Origin: Sphingopyxis sp. H115
Lineage (GTDB): Bacteria; Pseudomonadota; Alphaproteobacteria; Sphingomonadales; Sphingomonadaceae
Assembly (NCBI RefSeq): GCF_001468465.1
Contig: NZ_LNSA01000014.1
Location: 1-64,000 of the forward strand
DNA length: 64,000 nucleotides
Direction of reading: 5' to 3'
Each line of letters starts with the position of its first letter. The stretch's first letter is position 1. The notes under the pieces were generated by a model that had not been told where the DNA came from, did not search any database, and worked only from the letters and a program-made list of their open reading frames with translations. The translations under genes and the position numbers were made by a program. Of this stretch, positions 52,902 through 62,014 are shown piece after piece.

Positions 52902-54584
52902 TTAGCGCCGCCGGCGCGCGAGCTGATAGTCGTAGAGCGAGGGCACAGCGTCAACGGCGTGCCCCGTCCCCTCGATATAGGGCGCTGGATTATAGCTTAC
53001 GCTGATCTTGCGGTTCGCGTGCAGCCCGACGATCCGTTCGCCCGGACCTTCGAGTCCGCTCGTGATCGCGACCGCCGCATCGGGGGGCACGCTACCCGGC
53101 ATCACCAGCTTCGCGTTCCACAGCGTGTTGTAGAGCCCGTGCCCGGGTTTCCAATATGGCGCGCCGCCGCCGACCCAGAGCTGATAATGCCAGCCGTCCT
53201 TACCCGGCTTCGGGTCGATGTGCAGTTCGACCTGGTCGAACAGATTCTGGTGGTTCGACCCACTGTGCTGGTCGATGACCGCTTGCGCGTAGACGAACGA
53301 GCGCAGGAACACCGACCGCGTCGAGCGCGTATTGATGCTGACCGGGTGGACGACCGGATTTTCGACCTTCAGATCCTTGACCAGCACATTGTGGACCGCG
53401 CCGACATGCACCGAATAATGCGCACGGCGGTCGCCCGTCGTCCTGATGCCGGCGATCGTCAGGCTTGCCGCATTGTCGGTGAGGATGCCGCTGTCCGCCC
53501 GGTCGATCGTCAGCCCGCGAATCCAGCCGTCGAACACGCCGGTCATATAGACGCCGTTATAACCTTGTTCCAGATGATGGCCGAACGCCGGCGCCTCTGG
53601 GAATTGCAGTCGCAGATTCTGGATGCCGACATTGGTCAGGTGCCGCCAATCGGCGATCACCGCAGGCTGATCGGCCCGGACATCGTGGAGCAAGGGGTCG
53701 CCGAGCGTCACCGTCTTGCCCCGGATCGCCACGATCCGCGTCGCCTGCGCGACCACCGGCCGGTTCGGGAAGGTCCAATGGTGCGAACCGATCGGCAGGT
53801 CGGTGTCGCCGTATAGCGATACGAGAATCTTGCTCTTCGGTCCGTCGATCGAAAACCATTGCAGCTGCACGACATCGCCGACCTTGAGCTTCGCCGCATT
53901 GTCGACCGTCAGCGTCCGGCCGAACTGCCTGCCCGATACGCCATTTGCGAGCACCGGATCGCGGACATCTTTCGTCCCGTCGTAGGAGACCGGGCGGCTG
54001 CCCTCGGGCGCAACAAAGATCATCCCGCCCGCCCACGTATATTCGGTGAAAAGATAATCGATATTATGCTCGGGTTCGACCTGCTGTTTTTTTTCGCGCA
54101 CCAGATAGGCGCGCAATTCGTCATAATCGTGGCTCTTGTCGATCAGCTTGAGCGGGCGCGGGAACCAGAGTTCGCTGCCGCCCGGCCCATCGCCCGCGCC
54201 GTCGAGAATGATGTCGCTGCGCGTGATGCGCAGTACCTCGGTGATCTGCGTACGCCCCTTTGGGAAACGCAGCGTGACCTTGCCCTTCACCGCATTGGCG
54301 GCTGCGAGCGCGCGGAGCACGGCCTTGCTATCGTCGAGCCCGTCGTCGGGGATCGCGCCATGGTCGGTGACCTCGATGACCGTCCCAGCATCTGCGGGAA
54401 GAGGTGCAAGGCCGAAGCCATAGCCCGCATAGCTGAAATCGGGCAGCGGGTTCGCCGCCGCGGTCGCCGGGTCCGACAGGATCTTGGGCAATTTCGCCGG
54501 CTGCGCCTGAGTGGGAAAAATCAGCGCCGCGCCCAGCGCCACAACCGAAACGCGGCGCGCGCGCCGATCAACCGAAAGCTTCAC
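52902..54584 (-). CDS. Secreted right-handed beta-helix protein, candidate polysaccharide lyase
   Basis: 560 aa. Signal peptide (RRVSVVALGAALIFPTQAQ). The Pectate_lyase_3-type start VIEVTDHGAIPDDGLDDSKAVLRALAAAN (about 65-95) opens a long parallel beta-helix with turns such as GWIRGLTIDRADSGILTDNAA and VHNVLVKDLKVENPVVHPVS. The C-terminal HIDPKPGKDGWHYQLWVGGG...WKPGHGLYN segment resembles DUF4955-type proteins. Located between the TonB receptor and kduI, it could depolymerise a uronic-acid polymer to feed KduI; a GH28-like hydrolase is an alternative. Catalytic residues are not assigned. Confidence 0.8.
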   Translation of the reverse strand: MKLSVDRRARRVSVVALGAALIFPTQAQPAKLPKILSDPATAAANPLPDFSYAGYGFGLAPLPADAGTVIEVTDHGAIPDDGLDDSKAVLRALAAANAVKGKVTLRFPKGRTQITEVLRITRSDIILDGAGDGPGGSELWFPRPLKLIDKSHDYDELRAYLVREKKQQVEPEHNIDYLFTEYTWAGGMIFVAPEGSRPVSYDGTKDVRDPVLANGVSGRQFGRTLTVDNAAKLKVGDVVQLQWFSIDGPKSKILVSLYGDTDLPIGSHHWTFPNRPVVAQATRIVAIRGKTVTLGDPLLHDVRADQPAVIADWRHLTNVGIQNLRLQFPEAPAFGHHLEQGYNGVYMTGVFDGWIRGLTIDRADSGILTDNAASLTIAGIRTTGDRRAHYSVHVGAVHNVLVKDLKVENPVVHPVSINTRSTRSVFLRSFVYAQAVIDQHSGSNHQNLFDQVELHIDPKPGKDGWHYQLWVGGGAPYWKPGHGLYNTLWNAKLVMPGSVPPDAAVAITSGLEGPGERIVGLHANRKISVSYNPAPYIEGTGHAVDAVPSLYDYQLARRRR

Positions 54585-54663
54585 CCGTCATACTCCTTAC
54601 GGGCCCGTTGGCATGACGGCGCACGACCAATGAATCGCGGGGCGCCGTCATGCCGGGACCTCT

Positions 54664-57278
54664 TTAGAATTTCGCGCGCACGCCGACCGAAAAACGCCGC
54701 TCGGACAACGCGTAGCTGTTGAGCGCCGTTGTGTTGAAATTGCTATATTCGCTCGTCGCCGATTTCTTGGGCAGCAGATTCTGCGCCTGCAGCGACAGCG
54801 CGATATTTTTCGTGATGTCGAGCCCGACCTGCGCGTCGAGCTGCGATCGCGCGCCGATGAAGCTCGGTCGCCCTTGCGAAAACTCGAACACCGCCTCGTC
54901 GCGGTAATTATAGGCGATGCGCGCCGAAAAGGGGCCCTTTTCATACAGGCCGACGAGGTTGTAGCTGTTCTTCGACACCGCGACGAGCGGGAAACCGGCA
55001 TTATCCTCGGCATCCGAATAGGTGTAGTTAGCGATCACGCCGAAACCGTCGAGCGGCGAGGGCAGGAAATCCATAAACTGCTGGATGCCGATCTCGAACC
55101 CCTTGATCTTAGCGCTCGCCAGATTTTCGGGACGCGAGAAGGTCAGTTCGCGGCCCTGCGGGTCGAGCGTCGTGTCGATTCCGCTGGTGACGAAGCTCGC
55201 GATAAAATTCTTGACGTCCTTGTAGAATACGGCGCCCGAGATCAGCGAGCTTTTCCCCGTATAATATTCGAAGCTGATATCGGCCTGCGTGGCGATCGGC
55301 GGCTCGAGATTCACATTGCCGCCGGTGACCGACAAATTGGTCGCATTGAAAAAGGTCGAGGGCGCAAGGTCGGCGATCGAGGCACGCTGCATCGTCTGCG
55401 AACCCGACACGCGGACGAGGAAATCGTCGGTGACGTTGAAGGCGATGTTCGCGCTGGGCAGCACGTTGGTATAGCGGTTCTTGTCGTTGCGCAGCGTGCT
55501 GACTGCACCGACATTGACGTAGGAGTCGACCGACAGGCGGGTCGATGCGATGCGCACGCCAGCGTTGGCCTTATATGGGACTCCGGCCAGCTCGCCCTCG
55601 CCCGACACCATCAGATAGCCCGCGAGCGTCTTTTCGCTGAAATCATAGTCGCGCTGGAGATTGGGCAGCAGGGTCGAGCGCCCGTTGGGATCGGGGTTGG
55701 GTTCGGCCGCCTGCGCGCGGGTGAAGACATAGTCGAAGGTCGGCGCTGTGCTCAAGAAGCTGCGCGGGAAGCTCCCGGAATATCCGAGAGGAAATCGCCG
55801 GCATTGACCAGCTTCAGATAGGGTTCGATTTCCTCGCGGGTCGGGGTAACCTGGCTGCGGAAGGCATTCGAGCGCGCATGGAGATCGGTATAGCGCACGC
55901 CTGCGGCGATCGTGACCCCGCTGCCGGCCTCGTAGCTGACGTCGAGCTTGCCCGTCCATTCCTCGAGCAGGCCGAGCAGGCGGTTGCTGCGCACGCCGTT
56001 GTTCGCGGGATTGTACGAGGCGTAATCGGTCGGATCGAATGTCCCGCCGAGCGTCAGCGACGGGACCGTCTGGTTGCGAAAATCGAACGCGCCGGGCACC
56101 GCGGCGGCGCCTTGCAGCGTGATGATCTGGATCGTCTGGTCGATCGTCCCCTTGCTGTAATAGCCGTCGGCCTCGATCGTCAGCCCGTTGTCACCTTCAT
56201 ATTTGCCGTTGAGGCCATAGAGGAAGCTTTCGGTCGGTTCGTTGCGGATCTGTCCCGCGGTAGTGACGGTGCCGTTGGCGTTGCCCGCGACCACCATGCC
56301 GTCGTCGACCACGGCATTGGTCACCGGATTGGTGCCGGTGGGCAGACGGAAGGCAAAGAAATCCTGGCGGCGCCCGGTCTTGAGTTTCGAATAGAGCGCG
56401 TCGGCGGTGAGCGTGAACTCGGGCGTCACCTCGAACTGGATCGCGCCGTTGAGCCCGAGCCGCGAGCGGTCGACGGTGAATTGTTCATATTGGAGCAGCA
56501 CCGGCGTCTGCTGGACGGTCGTCGTCCCGCCGCCCGTGTAGTTGCGATCGAGGAAGTTGTTGCGTTCGAATGCCTGCGTCGTCGAGGTGCGCTTCTGATA
56601 TTCGCCCGCGAGCATGACGCCGATGCGGCCGTCGGCGAATTTGGTCGTCGCAAAACCGGTAATCGCCGGTTCGAACTTGTCAGAATTTTCCGAATAGACC
56701 CCCTGCGCGCGAACCGAGATCGTCGGTTCCTTGAACGACAGCGGCTTGGGGGTGACGAGGTTGACCGTGCCGCCGAGCCCGCCCTCGGCCTGGCTGGCCA
56801 GCGGCGATTTACGCACTTCGAGGCGGCCGAACAGGCTCGACGGCACCGAGTCGAGCCCCGACGAGCGGCCGAGCTGGTCGTTCTCGGGCGGCGACAGGCG
56901 CGCCGACCAGCCGAGAAGCGTGCGTCCGTCGACCTCAACACGAACCTGCTGCAGCCCGCGCACCGACACCGACTGTCCTTCGCCGAAAACGCGGGTGATC
57001 TGGACGCCGGTGACGCGCTGCAGCGCCTCGGCGACGTTGGCGTCGGGCAGCTTGCCGACATCCTCGGCGGTGATGACGTCGAGTACCTGATCGGCCTCGC
57101 GCTTGATATCCGCCGCCTGTTCGAGCGAAGCGCGGATGCCGGTGACGACAATCGCATCCTCTTCGACCGGCGCCGCGCTGTCCTGCGCACTGGCGGGCAC
57201 TACCGCCAAGGCCATCAGTGAGGCCCCGCCCGCCAACTGTGCCAAACTCCGGATCGCCCGCGCCACCTGAATAGCCAT
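54664..57278 (-). pseudogene. TonB-dependent receptor (Xanthomonas/Caulobacter type), frameshifted
   Basis: Two overlapping frames make one receptor. The N-terminal part (ATG at 57278 with GGGAGG six bases upstream, or ATG 57284) has a signal peptide, TonB box-like DAIVVTGIRASLEQAADIKRE, the plug (VITAEDVGKLPDANVAEALQRVTGVQITR) and early barrel, and stops at 55752 soon after NAGDFLSDIPG. The C-terminal frame continues with SFPRSFLSTAPTFDYVFTRAQ to the terminal ...RRFSVGVRAKF at 54664. One missing base near the CCC run 55774-55776 explains the break; adding it gives exactly 872 codons. It would import oligo-uronates. Real mutation or assembly error cannot be decided here. Confidence 0.88.
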
Positions 57279-57402
57279 TTTCATCCTCCCACCCGGCGCC
57301 GGATTTCCCGCCCGCCACGATTTCCCACGGAGATGCGCCCGATGACAGACCCTCACGGCCCCGTTGATCGTGCATCCGATTTTCTGTTTCGTTGTCCGGC
57401 AC

Positions 57403-57418
57403 TGGTAACCGGTGTCAA
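57403..57418. promoter_or_regulatory. LacI-type operator TGGTAACCGGTGTCAA upstream of TonB receptor
   Basis: Identical to the site before kduI (51712-51727). It lies 125 bases upstream of the receptor ATG on the minus strand, in the 347-base divergent gap to the RND efflux operon. Confidence 0.75.
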
Positions 57419-57457
57419 GAATGATGCGTGAATGACCAATCCGATGTCAAGCGATAA

Positions 57458-57487
57458 TTGTATGACAACTGTCGATTGGTATGACCA
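57458..57487. promoter_or_regulatory. Two tandem FCD-GntR-like sites, TTGTATGACAA and TGGTATGACCA
   Basis: TTGT-ATG-ACAA (57458-57468) and TGGT-ATG-ACCA (57477-57487) both match the FadR-subfamily form TNGTNNNACNA and lie 19 bases apart, about two helical turns. UxuR/ExuR-type hexuronate regulators belong to this subfamily. The sites could serve the TonB receptor on one side or the efflux operon on the other. The remainder of 57488-57625 shows an A-run (57521-57528) and no other recognisable element. Confidence 0.55.
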
Positions 57488-57625
57488 TTTGTGCGCCCGA
57501 TCGTCGCCCGGCGACCTTCTAAAAAAAGTGTCGCAATTTGTCTCAACGGCTTGCCAGCACCGGGACAATGGGTTGAATAGGCGCAAATCCTCCCTTCCGT
57601 GCGACCCGAAACGAGATTGACCCCT

Positions 57626-58804
57626 ATGCTGGACAAGAGGCCGCTGCTCCGTGCCGGAGCCCTGTGTGCCGTCGCCCTGTCGCTCGCGGCCTGCTCGGCC
57701 GAAGAAGAAAAGAACGGACGCGGCGCGACCGAGGTCGGATTTGTGACCGTCAAGGTCGAGCCGGTACCCGTCACCACATCGCTCGGCGGCCGCGCCGTCG
57801 CCTTCGAAACCAGCGAAGTGCGCCCGCAGGTGAACGGCCTGATCCGCCGCCGCCTGTTCACCGAGGGCGGTTTCGTCCGCGCCGGCCAACCACTCTACCA
57901 GATCGACCCGAGCCTCTATCAGGCCGCCGTCGACCAGGCGGCGGCCAACCTCGCCAGCGCCCGCGCAAGCGCGCAGGCGGCCGTCGATCGCGCACGCCGC
58001 CTCGAACCGCTCGCCAAGATGCAAGCGGTCGCCGAACAGGATTATACCGACGCGCTGGCACAGGCGCGCATGGCGCGCGCCGCCGTCGCGCAGAATGGGG
58101 CGGCGCTCGAAACCGCACGGATCAATTTGCGCTTCGCGACGATTACGGCACCAATCAGCGGCCGCATCGGCCGCAGCCTCGTGACGCCGGGCGGGCTGGT
58201 CAGCGCGAGCCAGGCAACGCCGCTCGCGGTGATCCAGCAAACCGATCCGATGTTCGTCGACATGCAACAATCGAGCGCCGAGCTCACTACGCTTCGTCAG
58301 GCGATCGAAAGCGGCGGGGTCACCGCCGGCAGCACGTCGGTGCGCCTGCGCCTCGAAGACGGCAGCGCCTATGGCTTTGCCGGAACGGTCCAGTTTTCGG
58401 ACGTCACGGTCAACGAGGCGACCGGCACGGTCACGCTGCGCGCGCGGTTTCCCAATCCCAAGGGCGTTTTGCTACCTGGCATGTTCGTCACCGCGATATT
58501 CGACCAGGCGGTGAACCCCTCGGCGATCCTGCTCCCGCAGGCCGCGGTGCAGCGCGATTTCGACGGGTCGGCCTTCGTCTATCTTGTCGGCAAGGACAAC
58601 AAGGCGCTGCGGCGCAAGATCGTCGCCGACCGCACCTCGGGCGCGAACTGGGTCGTCACCGGCGGGTTGAAGCCCGGCGAGCGGGTGATCACGCAAGGGA
58701 TCGGAAACCTGCGGCAGGGTGCGGCGATCCGGCCCGTCGCCGCGAACAGCGCGCAGCGGGTTGCGGCACCCAGGGGCGATGGCGCTGAAGCGCAGGGCAA
58801 GTAG
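57626..58804 (+). CDS. RND efflux periplasmic adaptor (membrane fusion protein)
   Basis: 392 aa from the ATG at 57626. Lipobox LAAC (Cys about 23) anchors it to the inner membrane. Adaptor domains: lipoyl halves (EVRPQVNGLIRRRLFTEGGFVRAGQPLYQIDPSLY and RFATITAPISGRIGRSLVTPGGLVS), an alpha-hairpin with heptads (VDQAAANLASARASAQAAVDRARR), a beta-barrel and a membrane-proximal domain. Belongs to the AcrA/MexA group. First gene of the efflux operon, six bases before the pump gene. Confidence 0.95.
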   Translation: MLDKRPLLRAGALCAVALSLAACSAEEEKNGRGATEVGFVTVKVEPVPVTTSLGGRAVAFETSEVRPQVNGLIRRRLFTEGGFVRAGQPLYQIDPSLYQAAVDQAAANLASARASAQAAVDRARRLEPLAKMQAVAEQDYTDALAQARMARAAVAQNGAALETARINLRFATITAPISGRIGRSLVTPGGLVSASQATPLAVIQQTDPMFVDMQQSSAELTTLRQAIESGGVTAGSTSVRLRLEDGSAYGFAGTVQFSDVTVNEATGTVTLRARFPNPKGVLLPGMFVTAIFDQAVNPSAILLPQAAVQRDFDGSAFVYLVGKDNKALRRKIVADRTSGANWVVTGGLKPGERVITQGIGNLRQGAAIRPVAANSAQRVAAPRGDGAEAQGK

Positions 58805-58810
58805 CGCCCG

Positions 58811-61800
58811 ATGTCGCGCCTTTTCATAAATCGGCCGATCTTTGCCTGGGTGCTGGCGATCATCGTCATGCTCGGCGGCGCCGGCGCGCTTTTTTCGTTG
58901 CCGATCGAGCAATATCCCGACATCGCGCCGACACAGGTCAATATCCGCGCCACCTATCCGGGCGCCTCGGCCGAGACGATCGAGAACAGCGTCACGCAGG
59001 TGCTCGAACAGCAGCTGACCGGGATCGACGGCCTCCTTTATTTCAGCTCGCAGTCGAGTTCGCGCGGACAGGCGAGCATCACCGCGATCTTCGAGAAAGG
59101 GACCGATCCCGACATCGCGCAGGTGCAGGTCCAGAACAAGATCCAGTCGGCGGTCTCGCGTCTGCCGCAACAGGTGCAGGCGCAGGGGGTGCGCGTCACT
59201 AAGTCCAATTCGGATTCGCTGCTGCTCGTCGGCGTCTATGACACAACCGACACGAGGTCGAACCAGGACGTGTCCGACTATCTGTCCTCGAACATCCAGG
59301 ACCCCTTGTCACGCGTCGAAGGCGTCGGCGATGTCAACGTCTTCGGGTCGCCGCACGCGATGCGCATCTGGCTCAACCCGCAGCGGCTCGCCGGCGTATC
59401 GCTGATGCCCAGCGATGTGGTGGCGGCGATCACCGCGCAAAATAGCGAGGTCGCGGCAGGCGAAGTCGGCGGCCTGCCCGCACCGCAAGGCCAGATGCTC
59501 AACGCGACGGTCACCGCCCAGTCGCGGATGCAGACCCCCGAACAGTTCGAGAATATCGTGCTCAAGACGCTGCCTGACGGCGCGACGGTGCGGATCAAGG
59601 ATATCGCGCGGGTCGAGGTCGGCGCCGAAAATTACAGCACGATCGTGCGCATCAACGGTCATCCCGGATCGGGTATGTCGATCTCGCTGTCGCCGGGCGC
59701 CGACGCGCTGGAAACCGCCGACCGCGTCAAGGCGCGGATGACCGAACTCGCCGCGAATTTCCCCGACGGCCTGACCTACAGCTATGCCAATGATTCGACC
59801 GCCTTCATCAAGCTGTCGGTGAGCGAGGTGCAGAAATCGCTATTCGAGGCGATCCTGCTCGTCATCCTTGTCATGTTTGTCTTCCTGCAAAGCTGGCGCG
59901 CGGTGCTGATCCCGGCGATCGCGGTGCCCGTCGTGCTGCTCGGCACCTTCGGCATCTTCTATATATTGGACTTCAGCATCAACACACTGACGCTGTTCGG
60001 GCTGACGCTCGCGATCGGACTGCTCGTCGACGACGCGATCGTCGTCGTCGAGAATGTCGAGCGGTTGATGGAAGAAAACCCCGGCATGTCGGCGCGCGAG
60101 GCGACGATCCAGTCGATGAAGGAATTGCAGGTTGCACTGATCGCGATCGCTCTGGTGCTGTCAGCGGTGTTCCTGCCGATGGCCTTTTTCGGCGGATCGA
60201 CCGGCGTCATCTATCGGCAGTTTTCGGTCACCATCGTATCGGCGATGGCGCTGTCGGTGCTCGTCGCCTTGATCCTCAGTCCCGCGCTGACCTCGACGCT
60301 GCTCAAGCCCAAGAATGGCAACGAGGGCAACGGCGGGCGCTTCCCGCGTGTGCACGCCTTTCTCGAGCGCGCCAAGACCGGCTTCAATACGCGCTTTGAC
60401 CGATCGGTCGATCGCTATGTCGGAAGCGTCACCAAGGTCGTCGATCGCAAATGGCTGTTCCTCACCATCTATGCTGTATTGCTCGCCACGCTCGCCTTCC
60501 TCTTCTTCCGCCTGCCAAGCGGTTTTTTGCCCAATGAGGATCAGGGACGCGTTTCGGTCCAGTTCCGGCTGCCCGCTGGCGCGACGCAGGCGCGCACGCT
60601 CGAAGTGCGCGACATGGTCGAAAAATATCTGCTGACCGAAGAAAAGGCCAACGTCGGCGCGCTGTTCCTTGTCGCCGGCGGCGGCGGAGGCGGCGGCGCG
60701 GTCGGTCAGAATACGGGCCAAGGCTTCGTGAACCTCGTCCATTGGGACGAGCGACCCGGCACCGAACGCAGCGCCGAAGCGATCGCCACGCGCGCCCGCG
60801 CGGCGCTCGCCGGAATACGCGATGCGCAAGTCTTTGCGCTCGTTCCCGGCGCGGTGCGCGGGCTTGGCGATTCGGCGGGCTTCACGATGCAGTTCCAGAA
60901 CCGCAGCGGGATGAGCCGCGACGAGTTCGTCGCCGCGCGCGAGAAGCTGCTCGCGATGGCAAACGAGAATCCGAAACTCACCTCGGTGCGCCTGTCGGAC
61001 CTCCCCGACGTGTCGACGCTGAAGATCGACGTCGATACCCAGCGGCTGACCGCTTATGGCATCGACAATGGCGATGTGAACAACACGCTCGCGACCGCGT
61101 GGGGCGGGCGCTACGTCAACGACTTCATCGACAAGGGACGCGTCAAACGCGTCTATGTCCAGGGCGACGCCCCCTATCGCGCCAAGCCCGAAGACCTCAG
61201 CCAATGGTATGTCCGCTCGACCGACGGCCGCATGTCGCCCTTCTCGGCCTTTGCGACCGTCGGCTGGTCGACGACGCCGAGCAGCAGTTCGCGCTTTCAG
61301 GGCGTTCCGGCGTTCGAAATTTCGGGCCAGCCGACCCCCGGTACCAGTTCGGGCGAAGCGATGGACGAGATGGAGCGTATGGCGAACGAAATTCCCGGAA
61401 CCAGCGTCGCCTGGTCGGGCTCCTCCTATGAAGAGCGGCTCTCGTCGGGGCAGGCGCCGCTGCTTTACGGGCTGTCGGTGCTCGTCGTGTTCCTTTGCCT
61501 CGCCGCGCTCTATGAAAGCTGGTCGATCCCCTTTGCGGTGTTGCTGGTTATTCCCTTGGGGCTGATCGGGGCGGTGTTCGCGGTGAATCTGCGCGGGCTG
61601 GAAAACGACGTCTATCTCCAGATCGGGCTGCTCACGACGATGGGGCTCGCCGCGAAAAATGCGATCCTGATGATCGAATTTGCCGAGCAGGAGGAGCGCA
61701 AGGGCAAGCGCGTGATCGAGGCGGCGATCGAAGCCGCGCGCATCCGCCTGCGCCCGATCCTGATGACGAGCTTTGCCTTCATCTTCGGCGTGCTGCCGCT

Positions 61801-62014
61801 GGCGATCGCAACCGGAGCCGGCGCGAACAGCCGCGTCGCGATCGGCACCTCGGTGATCGGCGGCATGCTCACCGCCGCCTTTCTCGCGATCTTCTTCATC
61901 CCGCTCTTTTTCGTCCTCGTCCGCCGTGGCGTACGCGACGGCCTCGCGGCGGCGCGCGCGCGCTTCGGCAAGAAAAAGGACGACGGTACCGGCGCCGCCG
62001 AGATGCCGACATGA
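58811..62014 (+). CDS. RND multidrug efflux pump, HAE1 family (AcrB/MexB-like)
   Basis: 1067 aa, the usual length. Twelve membrane segments with two large periplasmic loops. N-terminus FINRPIFAWVLAIIVMLGGAGAL; proton-relay Asp pair in GLTLAIGLLVDDAIVVVENVERLMEE (TM4); GGSTGVIYRQFSVTI; and the second-half LLTTMGLAAKNAILMIEFAEQEERKGK and RLRPILMTSFAFIFGVLPLAIATGAGANSR. Drug:proton antiport across the envelope with the adjacent adaptor and outer-membrane channel. Substrates cannot be told from the sequence. Confidence 0.97.
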   Translation: MSRLFINRPIFAWVLAIIVMLGGAGALFSLPIEQYPDIAPTQVNIRATYPGASAETIENSVTQVLEQQLTGIDGLLYFSSQSSSRGQASITAIFEKGTDPDIAQVQVQNKIQSAVSRLPQQVQAQGVRVTKSNSDSLLLVGVYDTTDTRSNQDVSDYLSSNIQDPLSRVEGVGDVNVFGSPHAMRIWLNPQRLAGVSLMPSDVVAAITAQNSEVAAGEVGGLPAPQGQMLNATVTAQSRMQTPEQFENIVLKTLPDGATVRIKDIARVEVGAENYSTIVRINGHPGSGMSISLSPGADALETADRVKARMTELAANFPDGLTYSYANDSTAFIKLSVSEVQKSLFEAILLVILVMFVFLQSWRAVLIPAIAVPVVLLGTFGIFYILDFSINTLTLFGLTLAIGLLVDDAIVVVENVERLMEENPGMSAREATIQSMKELQVALIAIALVLSAVFLPMAFFGGSTGVIYRQFSVTIVSAMALSVLVALILSPALTSTLLKPKNGNEGNGGRFPRVHAFLERAKTGFNTRFDRSVDRYVGSVTKVVDRKWLFLTIYAVLLATLAFLFFRLPSGFLPNEDQGRVSVQFRLPAGATQARTLEVRDMVEKYLLTEEKANVGALFLVAGGGGGGGAVGQNTGQGFVNLVHWDERPGTERSAEAIATRARAALAGIRDAQVFALVPGAVRGLGDSAGFTMQFQNRSGMSRDEFVAAREKLLAMANENPKLTSVRLSDLPDVSTLKIDVDTQRLTAYGIDNGDVNNTLATAWGGRYVNDFIDKGRVKRVYVQGDAPYRAKPEDLSQWYVRSTDGRMSPFSAFATVGWSTTPSSSSRFQGVPAFEISGQPTPGTSSGEAMDEMERMANEIPGTSVAWSGSSYEERLSSGQAPLLYGLSVLVVFLCLAALYESWSIPFAVLLVIPLGLIGAVFAVNLRGLENDVYLQIGLLTTMGLAAKNAILMIEFAEQEERKGKRVIEAAIEAARIRLRPILMTSFAFIFGVLPLAIATGAGANSRVAIGTSVIGGMLTAAFLAIFFIPLFFVLVRRGVRDGLAAARARFGKKKDDGTGAAEMPT

